Of a stretch of 9,674 bases of DNA, positions 1-8,343 are shown piece after piece. This DNA is from Leeuwenhoekiella sp. MAR_2009_132 (lineage in GTDB: Bacteria; Bacteroidota; Bacteroidia; Flavobacteriales; Flavobacteriaceae), in NCBI RefSeq assembly GCF_000687915.1, contig NZ_JHZY01000001.1, forward strand, positions 1 to 9,674, read 5' to 3'. The notes beneath the pieces were generated by a model. That model was not told where the DNA came from and did not search any database. It worked only from the letters and a program-made list of their open reading frames with translations. A program made the translations under genes and the position numbers. Positions within the stretch are counted from its first letter, which is position 1. Every line of letters starts with the position of its first letter.

Positions 1-495
1 CCGGCACCTGTAATTTTGTTACCCAGTTCAAAATCTATGATGTCATATTTTTTTTGCCAGTTCCCAATGCGGCAAGCTGCCATCTTCTAAAACAGGAATA
101 TCTCCCTTGCGGAAAACCTCTTCATTATCATCTTCACTTTTCCCTGCGGGTACACTTTCCTGTGGGATGTTAGGAATGGTATACAGTAATTGATCTAATT
201 CTTCAATAGTTGCAGTAAGTGTTTCCTGTAAGTTTTTAGAATCTTCCTTCAACTTAACAGTGCGCTCTTTTAAAATGTTAGCTTTTTTAGCTTCGCCATT
301 TTTAAACATAGCCCCTATTTCTTTAGAGAGCTTATTGCTTTCGGCGAGAGTATTATCTAAAGAAGTCTGGGTGCTACGACGCTTGTCGTCTAAAGAAATT
401 ACTTGGTCAAAAACAGAAGTGGCATCAAAATTACGTTTAGTAAGTGCTTTGATGTATTCTTCTTTGTTTTCACGTATATCTGCAAGGTGTAGCAT
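1..495 (-). CDS. serS: Seryl-tRNA synthetase, N-terminal part (frameshifted, cut by window edge)
   Basis: Cytoplasmic class II synthetase that charges tRNA-Ser. The visible part, about 164 residues, starts at ATG 493-495 (MLHLADIRENKEEYIKAL) and covers the N-terminal tRNA-binding coiled-coil arm: long, charged helices around residues 30-100, then the family landmark LYTIPNIPQESVPAGKSEDD and the strand PHWELAKK. The catalytic domain lies outside the window. The reading frame breaks at the run of eight T's at 48-55: as written, a stop follows LAKKI. With seven T's the protein continues LAKKYDIIDFELGNKITGAG to the edge, as expected for SerRS, so one extra base is likely a sequencing slip. A TANNTTTG promoter element lies at 513-520, just upstream. 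The neighbouring ribF-HTTM unit is on the same strand. Family assignment is firm; the frameshift is read directly. Confidence 0.95.
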
Positions 496-512
496 ATCTT
501 AATTTTAGACGG

Positions 513-520
513 CAAAAGTA
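513..520 (-). promoter_or_regulatory. Candidate -7 promoter element of serS
   Basis: The minus strand reads TACTTTTG, an exact match to the Bacteroidota -7 consensus TANNTTTG, ending 17 nt before the serS ATG. No convincing TTTG at the -33 position is visible, so the call rests on the -7 match and its location in the 90-base gap between the HTTM gene and serS. It implies serS can be transcribed independently of the upstream operon. Confidence 0.5.
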
Positions 521-585
521 CGTAAACCCACGCTAAAAACGGAAGCTAATAATTTAGGATTATGCTATAAAAAAGCAGAACTTAA

Positions 586-1921
586 TTAATTATGTAAAGC
601 CTCTTTAGTAGATTCCTTTCCCAGTGGAGACGGCATAATCACTCATTGTGCCAGAAATAATCCCATTTAGCAGCAGCCATGTCCTACCTCTGGATCAATT
701 AAGTATGATAATCGCTGTCGTTAACCCGTATCTTACAATCTACATAAATGCAACGTCTTTACCTTTTGCTGCAAAATCTTTTTTAATACGCTGGCAAACT
801 GCCAGATTACATCTGGTTTTGTGCTACAGATCGTTGCTGCTTGCGGGAGAGTATTTTGTTGTGATCAAAAGGTATTTCAAGACCAGTGTTTTTGTCAATA
901 ACCTTGAAGTTTATCCTCCGCCTTTAGAGCGTAGCATCATACGCCAGCTAAGACGGTGCCCTTCTTCAGTCCACAGTACATCATCTTTAATAATCCAATG
1001 TCGTAAAGGGAGCTCCAGTTGAATTAAAAATACAAACCGAAAATGAGTAGAGCCGGTTTGTAGATATCTGGCCGTATCACTTCAGCTTTATCGTAGAATT
1101 CTTTTTTAGGTAAGAAAATACGCTGTATGGTTTCCGAAGAAAGAAGAACAGTGTGAATGCTAAGTGACATATATGGGAAAATGCCAATTTGAAACACTAC
1201 TGAATGAATAAGTGAAAAAAGATGAAAATATAAAAGCAAAATTACGGGTAGGTTTCCACAGTAACGCAGGAATTATAAGAAGGTCAAATAGAATTCCAAA
1301 ATAGGCGATGCACCAGTGCACCCATTTTAGTTGAAGGAGTCCTCCTATTATGCGGTAGTCTGCTTTTGAGCGCATAAGTTGCTCTGCATACTAGCATCGA
1401 GCCAGTCTGGGTAAAGTTTTGCTGCGGAAGCATAGGTGTAAACAATCCAGAGTTGAGCGATTATAATCATATAAACCCAGCGCGGCATGCTTATTTTTTT
1501 TAAAGCTGGGTTTTGTTTACATCTATTGAAAAGTATCGGTTTGCAGGCAGGCAAGCCATTATACCCAAAAGAAGCATTAAGAGGTAGTAATGATTGTTGT
1601 ACGATGATTTTGCATCAAATAAACCGCAGACCACATAATACCATAAACAACAACACTAAAGCGGTATTTAAAGCCTAACATAATAAATACGCCAAATAAT
1701 CCCATTATCCCGTAATAGTAGAGCATACCATTGCCGGGAAGAGGTTGTAAAAAATCTAGGCCTATAAAATTGAATGTAAAATCGCCTTCCATTAAGGTGG
1801 TGCGAATCCACCCGGTGGCAATTGCTCCCCAGGCCTCTATCGTAATCAGCAGACCAAAAAATACTCTAAAAACGATGAGAGCGCTATTGTCTACCTGTTT
1901 GTAGAGATACTTATTAAGCAT
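586..1921 (-). CDS. HTTM / vitamin K-dependent gamma-carboxylase-like membrane protein, heavily frameshifted
   Basis: Multi-pass inner-membrane protein of the HTTM family (bacterial relatives of the GGCX transmembrane domain), about 445 residues when frames are joined. It starts at ATG 1919-1921 (MLNKYLYKQVDNSALIVFRV) and stops at 586-588 after MPSPLGKESTKEALHN. Recognisable pieces in order: FIGLDFLQPLPGNGMLYYYG, YNNHYYLLMLLLGIMACLPA, MPRWVYMIIIAQLWIVYTYA, SAAKLYPDWLDASM, YRIIGGLLQLKWVHWCIAYF, SVVFQIGIFPYMSL, then a soluble tail with LPLRHWIIKDDVLWTEEGHR, PDVIWQF and AAAKWDYFWHNE. About fourteen one-base corrections are needed, near 1608, 1519, 1390, 1222, a compensating pair at 1130-1170, then 1028, 920, 805, 790, 742, 703, 690 and 653. 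Most are missing bases. The start overlaps the ribF stop by 8 nt, indicating an operon. The natural substrate of this bacterial family is not known to me. It is either a pseudogene or, more likely, error-ridden sequence. Confidence 0.85.
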
Positions 1922-2848
1922 CTAATTTTTTAATAAATTCCCGAGAGAAACGTTCATCTGCCTGCATAGCTTCAATTAAATCGGCTACATCATTAAATTT
2001 TTTCTCATCGCGCACTCGGGTAAGCAATTCTATTTGAAGATGCTGGTCGTAAAGATCTTCGTTAAAGTCAAAGAAAAAAGTTTCTATGGTAAGATCGCTT
2101 CCGCCTACGGTGGGGTTTGTGCCTATATTCATCATCCCGTAAACCGTCTGCCCGGCAATAACAGATTTTACAACATAAACGCCCTTAGCAGGAATGAGCT
2201 TATAGTTTTCTTCAACCTTAAGATTTGCTGTAGGGTAATTAAATTTTCTGCCTAAACCTCTGCCGCGAGAAACAATCCCGTTGAGCATAAAAGAATATCC
2301 TAAATAGTCATTAGCAAGTCTAATATCACCTTCAAGAAGTGCTTTGCGAATTTTAGTAGAGCTTACAGCGACGTCATCAATATCTTTTTTTGAAATCTCT
2401 TCAACTTCAAAATTATAGTGTTTACCAAATTCTTTCAGATCTTCAATATTTGCATTGCGGTTACGGCCAAAATGATGATCGTATCCTATAATTACTTTGT
2501 GCGCTTTAAGCTGATCTACTAAAATAGTTTTTACAAACTCTTCTGCTGTTAAACGTGAAAAATCTTTGGTAAAGGGATGAATTATTAAATGGTCGAGTGT
2601 TGTTGCCTCAAGAAGGTCTTTTCGCTCGGTTATTGTATTTATAAGTTTTATCTGGGTATCTTTTTGAAGCACCATTCTAGGTGCGGAAAGAAAGTGAGTA
2701 CTACAGACTCTAAATCGTTGTTTTGCGCACTGGTAAGCAGGCGATCTATAATTTTGCGGTGTCCTAAATGAACACCGTCAAAAGTGCCAATAGTAACTAC
2801 GGTGTGTTTTGAACCGTTAAAGCCTTCTGCAGAAATGTGTTGTTCCAA
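1914..2848 (-). CDS. ribF: Bifunctional riboflavin kinase / FAD synthetase (one frameshift)
   Basis: Converts riboflavin to FMN and then FAD in the cytoplasm; 311 residues after one correction, the usual length. The N-terminal adenylyltransferase domain has TIGTFDGVHLGHRKII (about 19-34, nucleotide-binding HxGH motif), GYDHHFGRNRNAN (122-134) and VSSTKIRKAL (162-171). The C-terminal kinase domain has GRGLGRKFNYPTANL (196-210), PAKGVYVV and MNIGTNPTVGG (240-250). The frame changes inside FFPHPRMVLQ, near 2680, where one base is missing from a G run on the plus strand. The reading frame opens with TTG at 2846-2848; no in-frame ATG precedes it before a stop that overlaps the pth 3' end, so TTG is the best start, though an error there is possible. 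The pth stop is 1 nt away and the HTTM gene overlaps the 3' end by 8 nt. Confidence 0.95.
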
Positions 2849-2849
2849 T

Positions 2850-3472
2850 TTATTTGCCGTTGTACGCGTTCATTGTATTTGTAATGCCCGAAGCTATAAA
2901 ACTTTCAACAACTTTGCACGACATATCAAGCCTTTCGGGCATATCTAGTTGTTCTTCTTTTACCCATTCTCCTAAAACATAATCTACTTGTCTGCCCTTG
3001 CTAAAACGATCGCCTATGCCAAAACGAAATCGGTTATATGCTGAAGTTAAAAGCTGATTTTGAATGTCTTTAAGACCGTTATGACCACCATCACTGCCTT
3101 TTGTTTTTACGCGAATGGTTCCAAAATCAAGATTAAGATCATCTGTAATAACCAGAATATTTCTAAACTTATTTTTTCTTTTTGCATCCAGAAGTTTACA
3201 GATTTACCACTAAGATTCATATAGGTATTAGGTTTTAATAAAATAACCGTTTTACCTTTAACCTTAGTATAAGCGACATCACCCAGTTTTTCTGTTTCCC
3301 AGGTGGTTTCTTTTAATTCTGCGTAGGCATCAACAATTTTAAAACCAATGTTGTGTCGGGTTTCTGCATATTTAGGGCCTATGTTGCCTAAACCTACTAT
3401 TAAGAACTTCTTCATAGGGTCTATGGTTTCCTTTTTTGATGAGCTAAAAAATTTGCTAAAGAATGCACTCAT
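2850..3472 (-). CDS. pth: Peptidyl-tRNA hydrolase (one frameshift)
   Basis: Cytoplasmic enzyme that hydrolyses peptidyl-tRNA released from stalled ribosomes. After one correction it is 207 residues: a 19-residue leader (MSAFFSKFFSSSKKETIDP) and then the core from MKKFLIVGLGNIGPKYAETR. By comparison with the E. coli enzyme, the visible functional residues are N30, the catalytic H40 in ETRHNIGF, N86 region in KPNTYMNLSGKS, D111 in DDLNLDFG and N132 in GSDGGHNGLKD. One base is missing near 3160 (SLE then NILVITDD), after which the frame runs cleanly to NAYNGK and stop at 2850-2852. The ATG at 3413-3415 (Met20) would give a 188-residue core of standard length. Similar N-terminal extensions occur in flavobacterial Pth, so I keep the longer start. 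It heads the pth-ribF-HTTM operon. Confidence 0.95.
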
Positions 3473-3723
3473 ATTTTACTGCTCAATTAATGAAGAGCAT
3501 TGTTTGTATTCAAAATTTAATGTTCTAAAATTTCTGTGGAATACATTTCTGGTATTTCAATTTTGAAAATCAGAATCAATAAATTATATAACCTACACAG
3601 TAATTCTGGCGTATAGGGTTTATTATCTCTGCAAATTTAAGGTTTTGAATGTATTGAATTTGAATAATTGGTTAAGCTTATCAGAAAATTACTGTCTTTA
3701 ATTTGCTCTTGAAGTTAGCGCAT
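3473..3723. other. AT-rich intergenic region upstream of pth
   Basis: About 250 bases between the pth start and the rplY terminator, with no convincing coding sequence on either strand. On the minus strand TAAATTTG (3632-3639) matches the -7 consensus TANNTTTG and could drive pth with a leader of roughly 155 nt, but there is no clear -33 partner. A weak 5-bp hairpin (TGCTC/GAGCA, 3480-3499) sits directly before the pth ATG. Nothing here identifies a known riboswitch or small RNA. Confidence 0.4.
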
Positions 3724-3724
3724 A

Positions 3725-3752
3725 AAAAACACCCACGATAGCGGGTGTTTTT
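3725..3752 (-). terminator. Rho-independent terminator of prs-rplY
   Basis: Perfect 10-bp inverted repeat (AAAAACACCC, 3725-3734, and GGGTGTTTTT, 3743-3752) around an 8-base loop. On the minus strand the stem ends in a run of T's at 3729-3724. It lies 21 bases past the rplY stop. T's on the other strand make it structurally bidirectional, but no plus-strand gene runs into it. Confidence 0.9.
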
Positions 3753-3773
3753 GTTATGGTTTTTTGATTAAAC

Positions 3774-4399
3774 CTATGCTTCAGGGTTAGCAGCTTGTTC
3801 AGTTGCTTCTGTAGTTTCAGTTTCTTCTTCATCCTCGTCATCCATGTCGGCAACAACATTACGAGAAGTTCTAACCTGACAAACAACAGTGTTGTCTGGG
3901 TGAAGATATTTCCAGTCTCCTTGTTCAATTTCAGTAATGTACAATTTATCACCAATTTTAAGTTTGGTAATATCTGCAACAACAAAATCAGGAAGGTTTT
4001 TAGGCAATGCCTTAACACGTAACGTACGGAATGTTTTACGTAAAACACCACCATTACGTACACCTCTAGAGTTACCTTCGTAGTGTACAGGGATAGTCAT
4101 TGTAACTTCTTTACCTTCAAAAATCTGGTAAAAATCTACGTGAAGAATGCGATCTGTTACCGGGTGAAATTGAATGTCCTGAAGAATTGCCATATAGGTA
4201 GTTCCGTCAAGCTCCAAAGTCGCGGTATGCGCATCTGGAGTATAAACCAAGCTTTTAAACGCTAATTCTGGTGCGTTAAAGTGTACTGGCTCATCCCTCC
4301 GTATAATACGCAAGGAACCTGTCCAGCATTACGTAGGGCTTTTGCAGCTTTCTTGCCCACGCTTTCTCTTTTAGATCCTGTGATCGTGATTGACTTCAT
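3774..4399 (-). CDS. rplY: 50S ribosomal protein bL25, long CTC-type (one frameshift)
   Basis: Binds 5S rRNA in the central protuberance of the large subunit. It is 208 residues after one correction: ATG at 4397-4399 ([20 protein letters not shown]) followed by [15 protein letters not shown], where the frame breaks near 4298. One missing G restores [15 protein letters not shown], and the frame then runs to the stop at 3774-3776. Both regions of the CTC/TL5 type are present: the N-terminal L25 beta-barrel (to about residue 95, ending with [17 protein letters not shown]) and the C-terminal domain ([32 protein letters not shown]). It finishes in a very acidic tail ([18 protein letters not shown]) common in Bacteroidota. 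The start lies 26 bases after the prs stop, so it is probably co-transcribed with prs and ends at the terminator at 3725-3752. Confidence 0.96.
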
Positions 4400-4425
4400 T
4401 TAATTATATATTAAGTATTAATAAA

Positions 4426-5367
4426 TTACATTATAAATTTTGATGCAATAGACGTGTTATTGTGCACACGGTGCATTACATCTGCAAATAAGTCTGCGCA
4501 TGTTACGATGCGTACTTTATTGCTTTCTCTTCGTGGGGGAATACTATCGGTTACGATAAGTTCTTCTAATTTACTTTTTTCTAAACGCTCATAAGCATCG
4601 CCGCTTAGTAGGGCATGTGTACATATTGCACGTACACTTAATGCGCCACGTTCCATCATTAGATCGGCAGCTTTTGTAAGTGTACCGGCAGTGTCTACCA
4701 TGTCATCAACTAAAATGACATTACGACCTTTTACATCACCTATGAGTTCCATATAGCTAATTACATTAGCTTTCTCACGTTGTTTGTAGCAAATTACCAC
4801 ATCACAATCAAGAGCTTTAGAATAGGCATAGGCTCTTTTAGAACCACCCATATCTGGTGAAGCTATCGTTAGGTTAGGTAAATTTAAAGAGCGTAAGTAC
4901 GGCAAGAATACTGTAGATGCAAATAAGTGATCAACCGGGCGTTCAAAAAAGCCTTGTATTTGATCTGCGTGTAAATCCATCGTTATTATGCGTGTTGCTC
5001 CTGCAGTCTCTAATAAATTAGCGACTAGTTTTGCGGCAATAGGTACTCTGGGTTTGTCTTTTCTATCCTGGCGTGCCCACCCAAAATAGGGGAGTACAGC
5101 CGTGATATGACGAGCAGAAGCACGTTTTGCGGCATCGAGCATAAGCAACATTTCCATCAGGTTTTCACTGCTGGGCATTGTTGAGCCTATGATAAATACT
5201 CGTGATCCTCTTACAGATTCTTCAAAAGAAGGTTGAAATTCACCGTCACTGTAGGTTGATGTGATAATCTTACCTAGCGGTTGCCCGTAAGCTTCAGCTA
5301 TTTTTTCAGCTAAGGCCCTGCTTTGAGTACAGGGAAAAATTTTTGCTTCGGGTTCTTGTAAAGGCAT
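4426..5367 (-). CDS. prs: Ribose-phosphate pyrophosphokinase (PRPP synthetase)
   Basis: Makes PRPP from ribose 5-phosphate and ATP for purine, pyrimidine, NAD, histidine and tryptophan synthesis; cytoplasmic. It is 313 residues with no frame defect, which is the typical length. Key motifs: the ATP-site segment YFGWARQDRKDKPRVP (94-109, RQDRK at 99-103), the divalent-metal segment MDLHADQIQGFF (130-141), the catalytic-loop KxR pair (K195, R197 in CYKQREK) and the PRPP-binding loop VDDMVDTAGTL (220-230). The ATG at 5365-5367 gives MPLQEPEAKIFPCTQSRALA, the expected family N-terminus. A TACTTTTG -7 element lies at 5409-5416, and rplY follows 26 bases downstream. It is the longest undamaged gene here. 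Confidence 0.98.
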   Translation of the reverse strand: MPLQEPEAKIFPCTQSRALAEKIAEAYGQPLGKIITSTYSDGEFQPSFEESVRGSRVFIIGSTMPSSENLMEMLLMLDAAKRASARHITAVLPYFGWARQDRKDKPRVPIAAKLVANLLETAGATRIITMDLHADQIQGFFERPVDHLFASTVFLPYLRSLNLPNLTIASPDMGGSKRAYAYSKALDCDVVICYKQREKANVISYMELIGDVKGRNVILVDDMVDTAGTLTKAADLMMERGALSVRAICTHALLSGDAYERLEKSKLEELIVTDSIPPRRESNKVRIVTCADLFADVMHRVHNNTSIASKFIM

Positions 5368-5408
5368 CTGTATCTTATGATTAGATTAGCTAAATTTATA
5401 AGAGGCTG

Positions 5409-5416
5409 CAAAAGTA
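5409..5416 (-). promoter_or_regulatory. Candidate -7 promoter element of prs-rplY
   Basis: The minus strand reads TACTTTTG (consensus TANNTTTG), ending 41 nt upstream of the prs ATG, in the divergent gap shared with tRNA-Leu. No clear TTTG is seen at about -33. Confidence 0.5.
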
Positions 5417-5482
5417 TAAATTTAATTGGGTTGTAGAGTTTTATTTGATGATAAATTTTAGTGAAAGAACCTTATTTTTTAT

Positions 5483-5490
5483 TAATTTTG
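5483..5490 (+). promoter_or_regulatory. Candidate -7 promoter element of tRNA-Leu
   Basis: TAATTTTG is an exact match to the Bacteroidota -7 consensus TANNTTTG, ending 11 nt before the first tRNA base. A start about 4-6 nt downstream would leave a 5' leader of only a few nucleotides, as is usual for a stand-alone tRNA. The -33 box is not evident. Confidence 0.55.
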
Positions 5491-5501
5491 GCACGCACAA
5501 T

Positions 5502-5581
5502 GCCTCGGTGGCGGAATTGGTAGACGCGCTGGATTCAAAACCCAGTTCTTACGAGTGCGGGTTCGATTCCCGCCCGGGGTA
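5502..5581 (+). tRNA. tRNA-Leu, anticodon CAA
   Basis: 80 nt to the discriminator A73. The acceptor stem is GCCTCGG/CCGGGGT with G1-U72 and U4-G69 wobbles. The D-arm segment GGCGGAATTGGTAGACGC is the standard leucine type. The anticodon loop TTCAAAA (5534-5540) gives CAA, reading UUG codons. A short class II variable arm (TTCTTACGAGT) and the T-arm GCGGGTTCGATTCCCGC follow. CCA is not encoded (next bases CAAA). Oddity: the anticodon-stem closing pair is A5533 with C5541, a mismatch, where a T at the second position would pair. It has its own candidate promoter at 5483-5490 and terminator at 5585-5611. Confidence 0.97.
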
Positions 5582-5584
5582 CAA

Positions 5585-5611
5585 AGCTCAACAGAAATGT
5601 TGGGCTTTTTT
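5585..5611 (+). terminator. Terminator of tRNA-Leu
   Basis: Nine-bp stem AGCTCAACA (5585-5593) / TGTTGGGCT (5598-5606) with one T-G wobble and a GAAA tetraloop, followed by a T run (5606-5611). It starts 4 nt after the tRNA, so the tRNA forms a very compact unit. Confidence 0.88.
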
Positions 5612-5732
5612 GTTTTTAAGGTCTATTGCAACAACTTACTTAACAACTATTTTGAAGGAGCTAATCCAATAAAATATTTTGAAGATAACTGGATAGACCG
5701 TCTTTAGTAAAATAATTCAAGACCTAAACAAT

Positions 5733-5768
5733 AAATCCGCATATCGTTAAGTAGCGATATACGGATTT
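5733..5768 (-). terminator. Long hairpin, probable terminator of the TonB receptor unit
   Basis: A 14-bp inverted repeat, AAATCCGCATATCG (5733-5746) against CGATATACGGATTT (5755-5768), with a single C-A mismatch and an 8-base loop. It starts 28 nt past the receptor stop codon. On the minus strand the stem ends in T's but the following T tract is interrupted (ATTGTTT), so efficiency is uncertain. Confidence 0.65.
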
Positions 5769-5795
5769 GTTATAAGTTATAGTACAGGTTAAGTG

Positions 5796-7963
5796 CTATA
5801 ATTTTAGCTTAAAGCCTCCATTAATTACAAACCCATCTACAGGTGCATAAATATCTCTAAATTGAGGATCATCAATGCTTCCTGTGTAAATAGTGTCAAA
5901 TCTGGTTTGACGCGTGTCTAGTAGGTTTTCAAAATTTAGAAATAACGAAAATTTATCTCCTAATTTCTTTTCGGTCATTACACCTACAATCCAGTATGCA
6001 TCACCGGTAGCACCGTCATTTAATTGTTGCGGGCTGTAGTAGTATCCTTCGAGACCTATCCAGAAATTTTCGTGTTTTTCATACATCAACACATTGTTTA
6101 GGCGGTGGGTTGCTACTAGAGGATATTGCTCGCGCTTACCGTTATACTCCTGGTTTACATCAGCAAGCGTATAGCCTACAAATAATTTAAAATCGTGATA
6201 ACTTAAACGCAAGTTTGCTTCTATCCCTTTTGTATCTATTGCACCATCGGGTTGAGTAAATTCAAACGAAGAACCCGATGTTCTGGTTAGCAATAGGGGG
6301 TCATTAATTTGTGTATAGAACAACAGAATATTTGTAGATAGATTCAGATCCTCTGTAATAGACCATTTATAATTTGCATCTAAATTAAATCCCATAGATT
6401 GCTCTGCACTGGTTTCATCAACATCTATAGGTAATATATTCTGAAACTGCAAGCGCTCTACATCTTCTGTAAAAACGGTGGGTGTTTTATAACCTAAACC
6501 TCCACCGGCTCTTAAGGTAAGTTGTGTTGATGGCTTGTACATTACAGAAAATCGGGGAAGTATATAAAACCCGTAATCACTTTGATAGTCACCTCGCAAG
6601 CCGGTTTCAAGCGTCAAATTTTCTTCAATATCCCATATATTCTGGGCAAACATTCCGAAGGTATAATTTGTAAAACTTAAATCCTGATTGGGATTTCCCT
6701 CATATTGTTTGAAGTCTTCCGTCCATAAATTAATACCGGCAACCCACTCGGTCTTCTCCTCAATTGCGGTTAGGTTTATTTCTGAAAATGAGGAGGTTTG
6801 CTTTCCTGCAAATGTATAGTCAGGATTTCAATCTTTCGATCAAAAAAACTAATGCTGTTTTTGACTACCAGTGACAAGGTACTCGAGAAGCTATGCGACC
6901 CTAGCAGTTGTGTCGAAAAACGGTCTGTGCTATTGCGTTCAAAATAACCCGCATCGCGATCTTCTTTTATAAAATCTATCGATCCGCCCAAGCGATTTTC
7001 AGTAACAAAATTGAAGCCTATATTTAAATTAGTTTCTTCATTTAAGTACAAAAAGAGCTTGGGGTTTAAGGTAAAACGATCGTATTTAGGAATCGCTGTA
7101 AGGCCTATATCTGCCGGATCATAAGGAGTAGCGGTATTGTAGGAAGCAAAAACTGTGGTCCCTATTTTGCCATATTTTTCAGAATAAAAACCGCTCAAAT
7201 CTAAACCTAATGCTGATGTGGCATTGGCCATAAAACTTAACTCTCGTTCTTCTTGAGGTGTTTTTGAAATTAGGTTTACCAGACCTGCAATCGCACCGCC
7301 GCCATATAATGTTGAAGACGAACCTTTAATTACTTCGACTTGCTTAAGGTCTAAGGGTGCGATTTGCATTAGGCTTAATCCGCCTGAGTAACCCGAATAT
7401 AACGGAAGACCATCGCGTATTAACTGGGTGTACTTACCGTCTAAACCTTGTATTCTAATACTCGAGTTGTAACTGGTAGCAGAGGTTTGCTGCGTTTGTA
7501 TTCCGGTACTTTCATTAAGTAGCATTCTAATATCACCGGGTTTCATATTTCCTTTCTCGGCTAATTCTTCACCGGCAATAAATTCTAGACGGGAAGGAGT
7601 ATCTTGAAAAGTTCTTGAACTTCGTGTAGAGGTCAAAATAATTTCGTCCATTTCTTCGTGAGATTCCTGAAGTAGGATTGTTTCATTTAAATATTGATTA
7701 TCTAAAGGAAAATTTCGTGTAATTCTTAAGGTTTTAAAACCTACATAACTAATTTCTATAGTGTGTGTGCCGTCTGGTATATTCTTTAAATGTACGAGAC
7801 CTTGCATATTAGTGACTGCACCATTGTTTAAAGTTTTAATGAATACGGAAACGCCATAAAGCGGTTCGTTGTTTTCAGATTCTTGTATAGTGGCTTCAAA
7901 TGAATTTTGAGCCCAGGTTGTTGTGCATGCTAATAGCCACAACATTAAAACGAGATGTTTCAA
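5796..7963 (-). CDS. TonB-dependent outer-membrane receptor (one frameshift)
   Basis: Energised outer-membrane transporter, about 722 residues after one correction. It begins at ATG 7961-7963 with a signal peptide (MKHLVLMLWLLACTTTWAQ, cut near A18-Q19). A carboxypeptidase-regulatory-like domain follows (about 21-105, YVGFKTLRI near its end), then a TonB-box region (EEMDEIILTSTR). The plug is at about 118-235, with SIRIQGLDGKYTQLIRDGLP, LDLKQVEVIKGSSSTLYGGG and GLVNLISKTP. A 22-strand-type barrel follows, ending in VINGGFKLKL, a typical C-terminal beta signal. One base is missing near 6823: FDRKIEIP then shifts to DYTFAGKQTSSFSEINL. The plug is of the siderophore/cobalamin/metal type rather than the SusC type, and no SusD partner is present. 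It lies 36 bases downstream of the Cys/His-rich protein at 8000-8338, suggesting a metal or metal-chelate substrate, which is inference. Confidence 0.92.
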
Positions 7964-7999
7964 TTTGTAAATGTTTTGATTATAAATGTGTTTTTTCGC

Positions 8000-8338
8000 T
8001 TAAGCGAAATCGAAAGAATTTCTATATCTAGCCTTAGGAGGCTTAAAGGAAGGTGAACAGAAGTTATACGTGTTCAGACTTTTATAGGATATGATCTTAG
8101 AAGTCAAAATAGATTCTTGTATAAATGAAATTTGATCAAAACTAGGGCTAATAAAACCGGTACAGTTTCCGCAGCTAAAAAATGGAGAGCAGGGTAAATG
8201 ATCAACATCGTGATCACTCTGTGAGGTGTCATCACATATTTCAAAAGATGCAGAATCGCAAAATTGCTCTGTAAAACAGCACGGAAAAACCGAAGAAAAA
8301 AGTGTGATAATAGAAAGGGTCAGAATCAATGTTCTCAT
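8000..8338 (-). CDS. Small exported Cys/His-rich protein, DUF6660-like
   Basis: A 112-residue protein with no frame defect. I choose ATG 8336-8338, which gives a proper signal segment (MRTLILTLSIITLFSSVFPC). The frame stays open upstream to 8410, but that would add 24 polar residues ahead of the signal. After the signal come CCFTEQFCDSASFEICDD, DHDVDHLPCSPFFSCGNCTG (residues about 47-66) and a basic tail FKPPKARYR. The CSPF-x-C-x-x-C cluster beside Asp/His residues resembles the DUF6660 family of Bacteroidota, small exported proteins found next to TonB receptors. That assignment is from memory and moderate. The cluster suggests metal binding, but no function is established. It is first in a two-gene unit with the receptor (36-base gap). 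A -7 element lies only 5 nt before the ATG. Confidence 0.75.
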   Translation of the reverse strand: MRTLILTLSIITLFSSVFPCCFTEQFCDSASFEICDDTSQSDHDVDHLPCSPFFSCGNCTGFISPSFDQISFIQESILTSKIISYKSLNTYNFCSPSFKPPKARYRNSFDFA

Positions 8339-8343
8339 CGCTA

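Noticed and set aside
648..1022. 124-residue plus-strand open frame opposite the HTTM gene
   Set aside because: The minus strand here encodes the conserved HTTM C-terminal tail in pieces. The plus frame has no recognisable family and arises from the indel-laden complement.
1024..1554. Three separate small membrane-protein genes on the minus strand
   Set aside because: They are consecutive fragments of one HTTM protein in shifted frames, not independent genes.
3480..3499. Small inverted repeat before pth as a regulatory hairpin
   Set aside because: Only a 5-bp stem with a 10-base loop in AT-rich DNA, so it is not distinguishable from chance.
3698..4063. 121-residue minus-strand frame overlapping rplY
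   Set aside because: It is out of frame with the clearly conserved bL25 and translates through the terminator hairpin.
5445..5672. Plus-strand open frame encoding SVAELVDALDSKPSS
   Set aside because: It is the translation of the tRNA-Leu gene at 5502-5581, a well-known false protein, and it runs through the terminator.
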